From the NCBI GenBank assembly GCA_945867155.1, contig CAMBHL010000001.1, forward strand, positions 124,001 to 188,000: a DNA stretch of 64,000 nt. The letters are read 5' to 3'. The translations under genes and the position numbers were made by a program. Position 1 is the stretch's first letter, and each line of letters starts with the position of its first letter. Under the pieces are notes generated by a model, which was not told the DNA's origin, made no database searches, and worked only from the letters and a program-made list of their open reading frames with translations. Positions 49,781-59,278 of this stretch are shown one piece after another. The stretch comes from an uncultured Eubacteriaceae bacterium (GTDB taxonomy: Bacteria; Bacillota; Clostridia; Eubacteriales; Eubacteriaceae).

Positions 49781-50482
49781 TTAAATGGTCAACAGCGAGA
49801 GGCCCATCGCGATCATCCAGACATAGGCCAGGGTTTTGGGGAGCATCAGGGCGCCGACCATCGGTTTTTGCTTGGCCCAGATCACCACCGGAAAATAGCA
49901 CAGAAAACTGACCGCAATCGCAACTGCCATCTTCCACAAGCCGTAATCGCCGGTATTTCCGGAGATCACAAATAATAAGGCCACCAGAGCGCCCAAAAAC
50001 AAAAACGGAATATTCCGCGCAAAAGACCATTTAAGATTTCCTCCTGAAAACCATTTGTTTTGCGGGAAAACGCACAAAGCCAGGCGCATAAAAGCAAACA
50101 TCACGATAAATAAAATAATAGACGGTGAAATCTGTGTCGGATCGAACAATAAAAACCAGATGCGCACCAGGATGAGATAAAAGACCGTCATCGAAAGGGA
50201 CGAGACTAAAATGCCGAGCTGCATCATCCACCGGACGCGGCCCCGGTTTCCAAAAAGGTGATGAATCACCCGGGGAACCAAATGAAACGCATCCCCAGCA
50301 CCCAAAATCAGCGTGAGCCATCCATACCAGAAAAAGACAGGATCTTTTCCATGACTGAAGAAAATGACCGACGCTGCAAAATCAAAAATGAGATAGCAGA
50401 TGTCAAAAATACTTTCGCCGATCAAAACCCCTTTGGGCATGGATTGTTTTTCTTTTTTCTGATCTTTTACTTCTTCCTGCAT
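49781..50482 (-). CDS. Six-helix membrane protein, unknown
   Basis: A 233-residue protein with a short charged N-terminus (about 18 residues) and six to seven hydrophobic segments (for example IFDICYLIFDFAASVIFF and FLFLGALVALLFVISG). A conserved-looking GWLTLILGAGDAFHLVPRV motif with GDxxH lies in the second helix pair. No family recognised. It lies 50 bases beyond the TPP aptamer region on the same strand, ahead of the thi operon, so a thiamine-related role is conceivable but unsupported. Confidence 0.65.
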   Translation of the reverse strand: MQEEVKDQKKEKQSMPKGVLIGESIFDICYLIFDFAASVIFFSHGKDPVFFWYGWLTLILGAGDAFHLVPRVIHHLFGNRGRVRWMMQLGILVSSLSMTVFYLILVRIWFLLFDPTQISPSIILFIVMFAFMRLALCVFPQNKWFSGGNLKWSFARNIPFLFLGALVALLFVISGNTGDYGLWKMAVAIAVSFLCYFPVVIWAKQKPMVGALMLPKTLAYVWMIAMGLSLLTI

Positions 50483-50581
50483 AAGCCTTTCCTCTATCCA
50501 TGTATTTTTTATTTATGTCTTATTATAGTGTTTGTTCTTGATTATACAACCGCCCTTCAGCAAATTTCAAAGAAAAACCAT

Positions 50582-50610
50582 TTGCACATTATTCCCTTTT
50601 TCGCTAAAAT
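50582..50610 (+). promoter_or_regulatory. Promoter of the MATE pump gene
   Basis: TTGCAC (50582-50587), a 17-base spacer, TAAAAT (50605-50610); predicted start about 50617. Confidence 0.65.
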
Positions 50611-50616
50611 AATACT

Positions 50617-50692
50617 GTTATTAAAAAATCATATTCGCTGGTAGGCGCAGCTCCGTTGGCAGACAACTCCATGTTGTCTGTTTTTTTATTTT
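50617..50692 (+). promoter_or_regulatory. Terminator-bearing leader of the MATE gene, class unknown
   Basis: The leader holds GGTAGGCGCAGCTCCGTTGG, then the perfect hairpin CAGACAAC-TCCAT-GTTGTCTG (50662-50682) with seven T. This is a terminator between promoter and gene, so an antiterminating event must be possible. The first part looks like a tRNA D arm but the remaining tRNA parts are absent. No known riboswitch consensus fits. Confidence 0.55.
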
Positions 50693-50712
50693 TCAAAAGA
50701 AGGAGAACTGTC

Positions 50713-52113
50713 ATGAACGAAAAAGAAAACAAAATGGGGACGGATCGGATTGATGCCTTATTGCTTAAAACGGGACTCCCGATTATCGTTTCAATGGTCT
50801 TGCAGGCGATGTACAACATCGTCGACAGCATGTTTGTCGCCAGAATGCCGGACAGCGGCGGCATTTTGCATGTCGGCGAATTGGCGGTAAACGCCCTGAC
50901 CTTGGCCTTTCCGATTCAGATGCTCATGGTCGCTTTCAGCATCGGCACCGGTGTCGGCGTCGGTGCCATGCTGTCCCGGAAACTGGGACAGAAAGATGCA
51001 GAGGGGGTCGCACGCACAGCGGGAAACGGCATTTTCCTCGGTCTTGTGATCACCGCTGCTTTCATGATTTTCGGCATCTTCGGTTCAAAATTTTATCTTA
51101 AAACCCAAACGTCAAATCCTGTGATTCTGAACATGGGGACAAAGTACTTAAAAATCTGTACAGTATTCTGTTTTGGCAACGTCTTGTACGGCATTTTTGA
51201 AAAACTGCTTCAATCGACTGGAAAAAGTGTTTTGTCCACGACAGCTCAAATCTCCGGGGCCCTGACCAATATTGTGCTGGACCCGATTATGATTTACGGG
51301 CTTCTGGGCTGCCCGGCTTTCGGCATTGCCGGCGCCGCCTACGCCACTGTCATCGGGCAGATCCTGTCTTTTGTTTTGGCTTTTATCTTCCAAATCAAAC
51401 GCAACAAAGAAATAATAATGCACGCGGTCTTTTTAAAACCCCGGCTTCAAACCGTAAAAGGCATTTATCAAATTGGCTTTTCCGCCATCGTCATGCAGGC
51501 CTTGATGAGTTTTATGACCTATGGGCTCAATATCATTTTCGGTGCCATTTCCCAGCAAATGGTGACCGCCTACGGTATCTTTTACAAAATTCAGCAATTT
51601 GTCTTTTTCGCCGGATTTGGTCTGCGGGACGCCATTACGCCTTTAACCGCTTATAATTACGGCGCCCGGAAGAAAAAACGCGTCATGCAGTGCATCCGCT
51701 TCGGGCTCATTGACACCACCGCCGTCATGGTCATCGGCCTGGTGATCCTTCAGCTTTTTGCCCATCCCCTGGCCCAGGTTTTCGGTTTGACTAAACTGAC
51801 GGAAAGCCTTTGTGTCAGTGCGGCGCGCATCATCAGTTTCAGTTTTGTTTTTGCCGGCATCAACATCGCACTGCTGGGCATCTTTCAAGGGATCGAATGC
51901 GGCAATGCTTCCCTCATCGTTTCGCTGCTGCGCCTGCTCGTCATTCCCCTGCCCCTCACGTGGTGGCTCAGCCGGCTTCCCCTTCCTGACATTTCGGTTT
52001 TCTGGGCATTTTTCGCGGCGGAAGGCATCGCCGCTGTGGTCGCCCTGCTGCTTTTAAAATGGGCAGTTTCCCACCGCATTAAACCGATTGATCATAAATT
52101 ACAAAGGAGTTGA
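50713..52113 (+). CDS. MATE family efflux transporter
   Basis: A 466-residue transporter with twelve helices in two repeats; the family stretches TGLPIIVSMVLQAMYNIVDS, GTGVGVGAMLSRKLGQKD and the second-half FGLRDAITPLTAYNYGARKK are evident. It exports drugs or metabolites using Na+ or H+. ATG 50713 is chosen for AGAAGGAGAACTGTC; an open frame upstream runs through the leader hairpin and is not coding. It is followed at four bases by the DUF2798 gene. Confidence 0.92.
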   Translation: MNEKENKMGTDRIDALLLKTGLPIIVSMVLQAMYNIVDSMFVARMPDSGGILHVGELAVNALTLAFPIQMLMVAFSIGTGVGVGAMLSRKLGQKDAEGVARTAGNGIFLGLVITAAFMIFGIFGSKFYLKTQTSNPVILNMGTKYLKICTVFCFGNVLYGIFEKLLQSTGKSVLSTTAQISGALTNIVLDPIMIYGLLGCPAFGIAGAAYATVIGQILSFVLAFIFQIKRNKEIIMHAVFLKPRLQTVKGIYQIGFSAIVMQALMSFMTYGLNIIFGAISQQMVTAYGIFYKIQQFVFFAGFGLRDAITPLTAYNYGARKKKRVMQCIRFGLIDTTAVMVIGLVILQLFAHPLAQVFGLTKLTESLCVSAARIISFSFVFAGINIALLGIFQGIECGNASLIVSLLRLLVIPLPLTWWLSRLPLPDISVFWAFFAAEGIAAVVALLLLKWAVSHRIKPIDHKLQRS

Positions 52114-52117
52114 TTAA

Positions 52118-52636
52118 ATGCCAAGAACAAAAAAACAAGGCATCGTTTTCGGACTGCTCATGTCCTATTTCATGGCTTACGGCATGGAAGTTTACAACGT
52201 CGCAATTAAGAGAGGATTCAATTTAAATGTCGGCGGCTTCAGCACCATGACCAACGGGGTTTTTCTCGGTGCCGCAATCGAAGCGTCCTATATGGGGGCC
52301 TTTGTCTTCATCACATCGAGTCTTTGGGGCAACCGCATTGGCGCCGCTTTTGCAAAGCGCCACACCGATCCTCAAAAAGACAATCCCTATTTTTGCAGAG
52401 TGATGCGCCAGGCCGGCACGGTCGCCATCATGTGCCCGACCATGAGCCTTATCGCTTCGATTTTATTTAATATTATATTGGCCCATCAAAATGTGATCAA
52501 TCTGCCTGCGATCTGGATCGGCACTTTAATCAAAAACCTGCCGATGGCTTTCTTCTGGAACATGTTCGGCGCAGCGCCTTTGACCCACCTTGTTTTCGAA
52601 CATCTCTTTCCCCAAAGCGCCAAGCCAGCTCATTAA
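52118..52636 (+). CDS. DUF2798 membrane protein
   Basis: A 172-residue protein with four membrane helices in two DUF2798-like halves (FGLLMSYFMAYGMEVYNVAI; LIASILFNIILAHQNVINL). AAAGGAG precedes the ATG, and it is co-transcribed with the MATE pump. Function unknown. Its stop overlaps the convergent acetyltransferase gene by four bases. Confidence 0.8.
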   Translation: MPRTKKQGIVFGLLMSYFMAYGMEVYNVAIKRGFNLNVGGFSTMTNGVFLGAAIEASYMGAFVFITSSLWGNRIGAAFAKRHTDPQKDNPYFCRVMRQAGTVAIMCPTMSLIASILFNIILAHQNVINLPAIWIGTLIKNLPMAFFWNMFGAAPLTHLVFEHLFPQSAKPAH

Positions 52637-53247
52637 TGCGCCTGGCGGTAAAGCTCATACTGCTTCTTCCAATACGCGCGGTCTGTTTCGCCAATTTCCC
52701 GGATCACCTGGCAGGGATTGCCCGCCGCGATGACGTTTTCGGGAATGTCATGGGTCACAACTGATCCTGAACCGATAATGGTATGATCTCCGATTTCTAC
52801 GCCAGGATTAATCACTACATTTCCGCAAATCCAGACGCCATTCCCGATCGTGACAGGCTTTGAAATTTCTAGACCTGTTTTTCGGATCTCAGAGTCAATG
52901 GGATGGGAGACCGAATAAATGCTCACATGGGGGCCGACCATCACATCGTCCCCAAAGCACACATCATTTTCGTCTAAAATTGTCAAATCCGTATTCGCAT
53001 AAAAACGCCGTCCGAAAAAGATCTGAACGCCCCGATCAAAATAAACGGGCGGCGTTAATTTCATCTCTTCCGGGGCTTTTCCAAAACATTTTTTCAGGGC
53101 TTCGAATGCCTGGGTATCCTGCCAGAATTCTGATTCGTTAAAGGCTTTCTGAGCCGCATGAACCCGGTTCCAATCTTCGGTTCCAACACCAAATGGCGAA
53201 AACAATTTGCCAGACAGCATCCGCTTCGTTTCCTTCTCTTGATTCAT
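52633..53247 (-). CDS. Sugar O-acetyltransferase (LacA/Maa family)
   Basis: A 204-residue left-handed beta-helix acetyltransferase. The N-terminal maltose acetyltransferase motif (KRMLSGKLFSPFG...RVHAAQKAFN) and hexapeptide repeats (VTIGNGVWICGNVVINPGVE, IGDHTIIGSGSVV) are clear; the catalytic His is in SVSHPID. It transfers acetyl from acetyl-CoA to a sugar; the exact sugar is unknown. Confidence 0.9.
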   Translation of the reverse strand: MNQEKETKRMLSGKLFSPFGVGTEDWNRVHAAQKAFNESEFWQDTQAFEALKKCFGKAPEEMKLTPPVYFDRGVQIFFGRRFYANTDLTILDENDVCFGDDVMVGPHVSIYSVSHPIDSEIRKTGLEISKPVTIGNGVWICGNVVINPGVEIGDHTIIGSGSVVTHDIPENVIAAGNPCQVIREIGETDRAYWKKQYELYRQAH

Positions 53248-53321
53248 TTTTCGTTTTTCCTTTCAATATTTTCTTTATGTTATAATAATACACAAAATAA
53301 AGACAGAAACGAGGAAAAATC

Positions 53322-53738
53322 ATGAAATCCTACCGCAAAGAACTGCATTTTCACTTTAAAACCCGCCGCGGCCTTATGAACATCACGCCGGATGTTGAAA
53401 AAGCCCTCGCGGAAAGCGGCATCCAGGAAGGGCTGGTGCTCGTCAATGCGATGAACATCACCTCCAGCGTCTTTATCAATGACGACGAACCGGGACTGCA
53501 CCTGGATTTCGAAAACTGGCTCGAACGCTTGGCGCCTGAAAAACCTTACAGTCAATATCATCACAATGGCTTTGAAGACAATGGTGATGCCCATTTAAAA
53601 CGCACCATCATGGGCCGGGAAGTCGTTGTCGCCGTGACGAACGGCAAACTGGACTTTGGAACCTGGGAACAGATTTTCTATTTTGAATTCGACGGCAAGC
53701 GGGACAAACACGCCCTCATCAAAATTATCGGAGAATAA
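53322..53738 (+). CDS. YjbQ family (UPF0047) protein
   Basis: A 138-residue protein of standard length. The family signature is present: [40 protein letters not shown] with metal-binding His, and the [14 protein letters not shown]-like end ([16 protein letters not shown]). YjbQ proteins show weak thiamine phosphate synthase activity in some hosts; the true role is open. CGAGGA precedes the ATG. Confidence 0.92.
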   Translation: MKSYRKELHFHFKTRRGLMNITPDVEKALAESGIQEGLVLVNAMNITSSVFINDDEPGLHLDFENWLERLAPEKPYSQYHHNGFEDNGDAHLKRTIMGREVVVAVTNGKLDFGTWEQIFYFEFDGKRDKHALIKIIGE

Positions 53739-53741
53739 TGC

Positions 53742-54440
53742 ATGTCAGATGCTTTAAAAACACGGTTTCTTTTGTGCAACCGGGCACAGATGAGTGAAAA
53801 AGAAAAAGCCCAATTAAGGGACGACATTTTTGCAGCGGCCGATTCCGGCGACCCCCAGGCGGCTTTTTTTGCTGGCAGGCTGTACTACGAAGGCTTCACC
53901 CTCGGCCAGGACTACACCCAGGCACGGAAGTGGTTTGAACGTGCGGCAGAGCTTGGCAGTGACTGGGGAAAAGTTTATCTCGGCTACTGTTATTATTACG
54001 GGCGGGATATCTCTGTTGATTATCAAAAAGCTTATACTTATTTTTCGTCCGCTGCTGCTTCCCATAACCACTGTGCCCTCTATAAGCTCGGGGATATGTG
54101 CCAAAAAGGGCTTTTTGTCAAAAAAGACGAGGCGAAAGCTCTGGAGTGCTATCAAAAAGCGCTGGATCTCATTACGCCGGACTGTCCCGAATACCCCAAC
54201 ATTCTTTCCCGAATCGGCCATTGCCGGCTGCACGGCTTGGGATGCAAGCCTGATTTATTCGAAGCGCTGGCAGATCTCAACCGCGCCAAAGAGAAGTGCT
54301 ATTTGCTCTTATCTCAGGGAGACCCTTACGCGCACCTGCCGCTTCCCACCATTGCGCAGGACTTAAGTGAAGTGACCCGGCGGCTCAATCAGCAGTACTG
54401 CAGGACACAGCAGAACGTGCAGTACCCGGACCGCCAATAA
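53742..54440 (+). CDS. Sel1-repeat protein
   Basis: A 232-residue helical repeat protein with at least three SLR units (PQAAFFAGRLYYEGFTLGQD, WGKVYLGYCYYYGRDISVDY, CALYKLGDMCQKGLFVKKDE). No signal peptide. Such repeats serve in protein-protein binding. It begins three bases after the yjbQ stop and should be co-expressed with it. Confidence 0.85.
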   Translation: MSDALKTRFLLCNRAQMSEKEKAQLRDDIFAAADSGDPQAAFFAGRLYYEGFTLGQDYTQARKWFERAAELGSDWGKVYLGYCYYYGRDISVDYQKAYTYFSSAAASHNHCALYKLGDMCQKGLFVKKDEAKALECYQKALDLITPDCPEYPNILSRIGHCRLHGLGCKPDLFEALADLNRAKEKCYLLLSQGDPYAHLPLPTIAQDLSEVTRRLNQQYCRTQQNVQYPDRQ

Positions 54441-54443
54441 CAT

Positions 54444-54483
54444 AAAAAAAGCCCCAGAGCAGATGTTCTGGGACTTTGTTTTT
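54444..54483. terminator. Terminator after the Sel1 gene and tRNA-Arg
   Basis: Stem GCCCCAGA / TCTGGGAC with T-rich tails on both sides (TTTGTTTTT on plus, TTTTTTT on minus), serving both converging genes. Confidence 0.75.
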
Positions 54484-54487
54484 ACAA

Positions 54488-54564
54488 TGGTGCGCTCGAG
54501 CCGATTCGAACGGCCGACACATGGCTTCGGAGACCATTGCTCTATCCACCTGAGCTACGAGCGC
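54488..54564 (-). tRNA. tRNA-Arg (anticodon CCG)
   Basis: Cloverleaf on the minus strand with encoded CCA: acceptor GCGCTCG / CGAGCGC, D arm GCTCAGGTGGATAGAGC, anticodon arm ATGGT-CTCCGAA-GCCAT with CCG, T arm GGCCGTTCGAATCGGCT. It reads CGG codons. Confidence 0.96.
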
Positions 54565-54615
54565 AAAACTACCATAATATTTTAGCAAAAGCCCTCATAG
54601 ATTGCAAGTCTTATT

Positions 54616-54649
54616 TCAAAAAACAGGGCCTGATTTTTCAGGCCCTGTT
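54616..54649 (-). terminator. Terminator of lon
   Basis: Stem AACAGGGCCTGA / TCAGGCCCTGTT with T tail on the minus strand, ten bases after the lon stop. Confidence 0.85.
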
Positions 54650-54656
54650 GACTGCC

Positions 54657-57053
54657 TCACAGAATGACCGATAAATCCGTTTCTTCTTTCTTTTGTGGAT
54701 CTAATTGGATATTCGTGTGAATTTGATACTTCGGCATTTCCACGCCTAAGGCTTCTTTCAGCACATCATCAATGGTTTCTGCATAAACGAAAGTCAATTC
54801 GTCTGTCACTTCTTTCGGCACATCCTCCAGATCTTCTTTGTTTTCTTTCGGGAGGATGATTTTCTTCACGCCAGCCCGCTGAGCTGCGATGACCTTTTCT
54901 TTAATGCCGCCGACCGGAAGCACATTGCCTGACAAGGTGATTTCACCGGTCATGGACAAGTGGCTGTCAACCGATTTGCCCAAAATCAGAGAGGCCAGAG
55001 CGGTGGTGATGGTCACCCCGGCGCTGGGGCCGTCTTTCGGAGTCGCGCCTTCCGGCACATGGATATGGGTATCGAATTTCGAATAGTCAAAACCCGTCGC
55101 TTCTTCGCTGAACCGCGAACGAATCAAGCTCATGGCGATGGTTGCCGATTCTTTCATGACATCGCCGAGCTGGCCCGTCATGATGAGTCTGCCTGAGCCT
55201 GGCATGAAGGTCGCTTCAGTAAACAGGATTTCTCCGCCAACTGCGGTCCAGGCCATGCCGGTAACAACGCCCGGCGCATTGTGGGCTCTCACTTTTTCGT
55301 GATAGCGTTTCTTGTGCCCCAGCCATTTTTCTACGTCTGCTTCTTCAATGCGCACACTTTCCGCTTCGCCTGTGACGATTTTTTCAGCTGTCATTCTGGC
55401 GATTTTAGCCAGCTGTTTGGTCAGCCCTCTAACGCCGGCTTCTGCCGTGTAGTCTTCAATAATGCGGCTGATCGCATCCTTTGAAATCGAGAGCTGTTCC
55501 GGTTTCAAGCCGTTTTCTTCGATGACTTTCTGAACCAGATGTTCTTCTGCAATATGATGTTTTTCGGTATTGGTGTACGACGAAAGCTCGATGATTTCAG
55601 CCCGGTCAAGCAAAGGTCCTGGAATCCGGGACGCATCATTAGCTGTGCAGATGAAAAAGACATTTGACAAATCGTAGGGCACTTCCAGATAATGATCTGA
55701 GAAGGTGTTGTTCTGTTCCGGATCGAGGACTTCGAGCAATGCAGCTGAAGGATCGCCCTGGGCAGAAATCCCTAATTTATCAATTTCATCGAGAACAAAA
55801 ACTGGATTCATCGCCTTGGCGTCGCGAATCCCTTTGATGATCCGTCCAGGCAGCGCGCCGATATAGGTTCTGCGGTGGCCGCGGATTTCTGATTCGTCTC
55901 GCACACCGCCGAGGCTGGCTCTCACGTACTGACGGTTCAAAGCCCGCGCGATCGAGCGCCCCAAACTGGTTTTGCCGGTTCCCGGAGGGCCAACAAGCAG
56001 GAGAATGGTGCCTTGGTTATCGTTTTTCATCTTCATCACAGCCAGATGTTCGATAATCCGTTCTTTGACTTTTTCCAGGCCGTAATGATCTTCGTCTAAA
56101 ACTTTTTTCGCCTCGTTAATGTCGATGGTCTGGGGTTTGCACGTCCACGGCAAATCGAGAAGCAGGTCGAGATAGTTCATGATGATGGACATTTCAGAAG
56201 AGCCCTGGGGAACCGCTTCAAGTTTTTTCACTTCCCGAAGGGCCACTTTTTTGACGTTTTCCGGCATATCTGATGCTTCAACCCGTTCTCTGTAGCTCTG
56301 GGATTCGTCGCCGTCGTCTTCGCCCAATTCGGCTTCAATATTGTGCAGCTGTTCCCGAAGCATCGCGTTGCGGTAATTTTTATCTTTTTCCCGCGCGTAC
56401 TTCTTGCTGATTTCCAGCTGCAGGTGGACGGAATCCTTTTCCTTAATCAAGTAATCAATAAACTTGAGCGCCCGCCGCTTCTGGGAATTGATTTCCAAAA
56501 GCGCCTGCTTTTCCGGAATCGACATGCTCATCATCGGGACCAGATAGCCCATGATCTGCTGAACATGCTGCTGGCGGTCCAGAACTTTCATGAAATATTC
56601 AGCACCTTTAAAGTTTTCTGAAAATTCACTACATAAATTCTTGATATAAGCCGTCATTTCTTCATCATCCGCTTCGGTCATGTCTTCCCATTCCGGATAT
56701 TCGCCGTATGTCGCAATCAGCTGGTGATCGGCACCTTCGGCCACTTCCAGAACTTCGACTCTGCGCAGCGTGTAAATTTCAATCACATAGCCGCCGTTAT
56801 TCGCTTCTTCAATGCGGTTGAATTGAAATAAAACACCGATGCGGTAGAACGAGGTATCGTCTAATTCTTCGTAAGGAATATTGCCCTTCGTCGTCAGTCC
56901 GATCGCTAAGGTGTTTTCCTCACCCATATAATGTTTTATATTATTGCCGATGGTTTCATTGACGTAAATCCGGTTTTTGATGCCCGGAAAGATCACGGTT
57001 TCTGTGATCGGAATCACCGGTGCCTTCTTTGGATTTTGTACTTCAATGGCCAT
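54657..57053 (-). CDS. lon: ATP-dependent protease LonA
   Basis: A 798-residue LonA. N-terminal substrate domain (1-200), AAA module with Walker A GPPGTGKTSLGRSIA and Walker B VFVLDEIDKLG, and a C-terminal Ser-Lys protease with PKDGPSAGVTITTALAS holding the catalytic Ser and the Lys in GGIKEKVIAAQRAG. The N-terminus is PVIPITETVIFPG, as in other Firmicutes. It degrades misfolded and regulatory proteins. It lies 22 bases after marR on the same strand, so its expression appears to be under that repressor. Confidence 0.96.
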   Translation of the reverse strand: MAIEVQNPKKAPVIPITETVIFPGIKNRIYVNETIGNNIKHYMGEENTLAIGLTTKGNIPYEELDDTSFYRIGVLFQFNRIEEANNGGYVIEIYTLRRVEVLEVAEGADHQLIATYGEYPEWEDMTEADDEEMTAYIKNLCSEFSENFKGAEYFMKVLDRQQHVQQIMGYLVPMMSMSIPEKQALLEINSQKRRALKFIDYLIKEKDSVHLQLEISKKYAREKDKNYRNAMLREQLHNIEAELGEDDGDESQSYRERVEASDMPENVKKVALREVKKLEAVPQGSSEMSIIMNYLDLLLDLPWTCKPQTIDINEAKKVLDEDHYGLEKVKERIIEHLAVMKMKNDNQGTILLLVGPPGTGKTSLGRSIARALNRQYVRASLGGVRDESEIRGHRRTYIGALPGRIIKGIRDAKAMNPVFVLDEIDKLGISAQGDPSAALLEVLDPEQNNTFSDHYLEVPYDLSNVFFICTANDASRIPGPLLDRAEIIELSSYTNTEKHHIAEEHLVQKVIEENGLKPEQLSISKDAISRIIEDYTAEAGVRGLTKQLAKIARMTAEKIVTGEAESVRIEEADVEKWLGHKKRYHEKVRAHNAPGVVTGMAWTAVGGEILFTEATFMPGSGRLIMTGQLGDVMKESATIAMSLIRSRFSEEATGFDYSKFDTHIHVPEGATPKDGPSAGVTITTALASLILGKSVDSHLSMTGEITLSGNVLPVGGIKEKVIAAQRAGVKKIILPKENKEDLEDVPKEVTDELTFVYAETIDDVLKEALGVEMPKYQIHTNIQLDPQKKEETDLSVIL

Positions 57054-57075
57054 AATGATCGCCTCCTTGTATCGA

Positions 57076-57492
57076 TTAATGAACCTTTTGCAAAAGTTCG
57101 ATTAACTGCTTGATTTCTGAATCGGTTAAGCTCGCTTCAATATGGTAAATCAGCTGCATTTTTCCGCGCTGTTCGCACCGCGCAGCAGATTCGCCTTTTT
57201 TCGTCAAACGAATGTAGGACACACGCCTGTCTTCCTTGCTCTTTTCTCTGACCACACAGCCTTGTTCCGACAGCTTGTCGATCATTTCAGAAATGGTCGG
57301 TTTAGATAGGCTGAACGTTTGGGCAAGCTCTGAAAATGTGACATTTTGACGTTTGTCAATGATGTGTAAAAATTCAGTCTGCCTTTGTGTCAATAATGTA
57401 TGGCATTCATCTTTCGCAACGTCATTGCACTGCGTGCCCAGTGACGCCAAGTGACTTAACGCCTGAATAAGATCCTGTCTTCTACATGTCAT
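57076..57492 (-). CDS. MarR-family transcriptional regulator
   Basis: A 138-residue winged-helix regulator: recognition region VTFSELAQTFSLSKPTISEM, wing VREKSKEDRRVSYIRLTKKG and flanking dimer helices. There are Cys residues at 3, 22, 30, 79 and 105, a redox-sensing possibility. ATG 57492 is chosen for AGGAGTGTTT; the in-frame ATG at 57525 precedes it. It should bind the palindrome at 57530-57544 upstream of its own start and control marR-lon. Confidence 0.88.
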   Translation of the reverse strand: MTCRRQDLIQALSHLASLGTQCNDVAKDECHTLLTQRQTEFLHIIDKRQNVTFSELAQTFSLSKPTISEMIDKLSEQGCVVREKSKEDRRVSYIRLTKKGESAARCEQRGKMQLIYHIEASLTDSEIKQLIELLQKVH

Positions 57493-57529
57493 AAACACTC
57501 CTATTAAATCCCGCAGGTTTAACAATTAG

Positions 57530-57544
57530 TTAGGATTTACCTAA
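57530..57544. promoter_or_regulatory. Palindromic operator of marR-lon
   Basis: TTAGG-ATTTA-CCTAA, a perfect 5-5-5 inverted repeat between the -10 box and the marR start, the position of a MarR-type repressor site. Confidence 0.65.
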
Positions 57545-57555
57545 ATTTATTCAGT

Positions 57556-57584
57556 AGTATAATCATTCTCTTTTGCTTTGTCAA
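57556..57584 (-). promoter_or_regulatory. Promoter of marR-lon
   Basis: On the minus strand TTGACA (57579-57584), 17-base spacer, TATACT (57556-57561). No heat-shock CIRCE or CtsR-like site is seen in the gap. Confidence 0.85.
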
Positions 57585-57607
57585 GTTAGCTGTATCTTTT
57601 CTTAATC

Positions 57608-57646
57608 AAAAAAACCGGACTTCCCTTAAATAAGGGAAATCCGGCT
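57608..57646 (-). terminator. Terminator of pckA
   Basis: Stem GCCGGATTTCCCTT / AAGGGAAGTCCGGT followed by seven T on the minus strand. Confidence 0.9.
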
Positions 57647-57661
57647 TTGGATCAACCTGCA

Positions 57662-59239
57662 TTATTTGACGTTTGGCCCTGCATTGACAATGTTTTCCGG
57701 CATCGTATCGTACTTCTTGAAGTTTTCGACAAAATGTTCTGCCAAATCCCTTGCCGTTTTGTCGTAAGCATCCTTATCTTTCCAGGTGTTCTTCGGCATC
57801 AAAAGTTCTGACGGCACGCCTGGGCAGCTCGTCGGGATGTCGACGTTGAATAAATCGTCGTGCACCATCGGCACATCTTCGAGCTTACCTGCTGTTGCGG
57901 CGGAAACGATGGCTCGGGTGTATTTCAATTTGAAACGGGAACCGACACCGTAAGGGCCGCCGGACCATCCGGTATTGACCAGATAAACGTTGCAGTGATA
58001 CTTGTCAATCTTTTCGCCTAACAATTCAGCGTAGCGTGAAGCCGGCAGCGGCATAAAGGGTTCGCCAAAGCAAGTGGAGAATGTGGTTTGAGGTTCGGTG
58101 ACGCCCCGTTCAGTACCGGCCAGCTTGCTGGTATAGCCGGACACGAAATGGAACATGGCCTGATATTTGTCAAGTTTTGCCACTGGCGGCAGAACGCCGA
58201 AAGCATCTGCGGTCAGGAAAATAATGGTGTTCGGGTGCCCGCCCTTGCTCGGGATCACGGCGTTTGGAATGTAGCGCAGCTGATAGCCGGCGCGGGTGTT
58301 CTGAGTATAGCGGTCATCGCTATAATCCGGTTTGCCGTTTTCGTCTAAGACGACATTTTCAACAACCGTTCCGAAACGGATAGCGTGGAAAATTTCTGGT
58401 TCGCTTTCTTCTTTCAGATCGATGCATTTTGCAAAGCAGCCGCCTTCAAAATTGAAGATCCCGTTGTCGCTCCAGCCGTGTTCATCATCACCGATGAGTC
58501 CCCGGTCCGGCGTCGCGGACAAGGTGGTTTTCCCAGTACCGGACAGGCCGAAGAACAGTGCAGTCCGGCCATTGTCATCCATATTGGCAGAGCAGTGCAT
58601 AGTTAAAACATCTCTCTGGGGCAGCAGGAAATTCATGACGGAGAAAATGGACTTTTTAATTTCACCGCAGTAGCGGGAGCCTGCAATTAAAATGACGCGC
58701 TTCTTGAAGCTGATAATGATTGCCGCTTCGCTGTGGGTGCCGTCCACTGCTGGATCACAGTGAAATCCTGGGACTGCGATGACGGTGAACTGCGGGTCAA
58801 TGCTTTTTGATTCTGCGTCGTCCTTTGGTTCAATAAAGAGGTTTTGAACGAAGAGGTTCTGGCTCGCGTATTGGTTGACGACGCGGATGGGAAGCTGATA
58901 GTCTTCGTCAGCACCAGCGTAGCCGTTGAATACATAAACTTCATCCAAGGTGCCGACATAAGCCGTCATCTTTTTGTATAAGGCTTCAAATTTATCTTCA
59001 TCGAAGGGCACATTGATCGGCCCCCAGGCCACTTTGTCATGGCTCACCTCGTCGTCAACGATAAAACGGTCCTTTGGAGAACGCCCGGTATATTTTCCTG
59101 TATTCACCACAATGGCGCCCGTGTCTGATAAATGACCTTCTCCGCGGAGAAGGGCTTTTTCTGTCAAGACAGATGCTTTTGCGTTGGCAAGTGCCTTTTT
59201 CCCGTCTAATCCCAAAAATGATAAATCACATTCGTACAT
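57662..59239 (-). CDS. pckA: Phosphoenolpyruvate carboxykinase (ATP)
   Basis: A 525-residue ATP-type [25 protein letters not shown] holds the P loop, [19 protein letters not shown] the metal and substrate site, and [17 protein letters not shown] the C-terminal signature. It interconverts oxaloacetate and PEP with ATP, in a fermenter possibly in the direction that fixes CO2. Expressed alone, with a long A+T-rich 5' region that includes a perfect palindrome. Confidence 0.97.
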   Translation of the reverse strand: MYECDLSFLGLDGKKALANAKASVLTEKALLRGEGHLSDTGAIVVNTGKYTGRSPKDRFIVDDEVSHDKVAWGPINVPFDEDKFEALYKKMTAYVGTLDEVYVFNGYAGADEDYQLPIRVVNQYASQNLFVQNLFIEPKDDAESKSIDPQFTVIAVPGFHCDPAVDGTHSEAAIIISFKKRVILIAGSRYCGEIKKSIFSVMNFLLPQRDVLTMHCSANMDDNGRTALFFGLSGTGKTTLSATPDRGLIGDDEHGWSDNGIFNFEGGCFAKCIDLKEESEPEIFHAIRFGTVVENVVLDENGKPDYSDDRYTQNTRAGYQLRYIPNAVIPSKGGHPNTIIFLTADAFGVLPPVAKLDKYQAMFHFVSGYTSKLAGTERGVTEPQTTFSTCFGEPFMPLPASRYAELLGEKIDKYHCNVYLVNTGWSGGPYGVGSRFKLKYTRAIVSAATAGKLEDVPMVHDDLFNVDIPTSCPGVPSELLMPKNTWKDKDAYDKTARDLAEHFVENFKKYDTMPENIVNAGPNVK

Positions 59240-59278
59240 AAAGCTTTCCTCTCAAACTTATAATTATTTATTACAATA

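Noticed and set aside
50640-50690. A tRNA gene in the MATE leader
   Set aside because: Only a D-arm-like stretch and a hairpin with a five-base loop exist; acceptor and T arms are absent.
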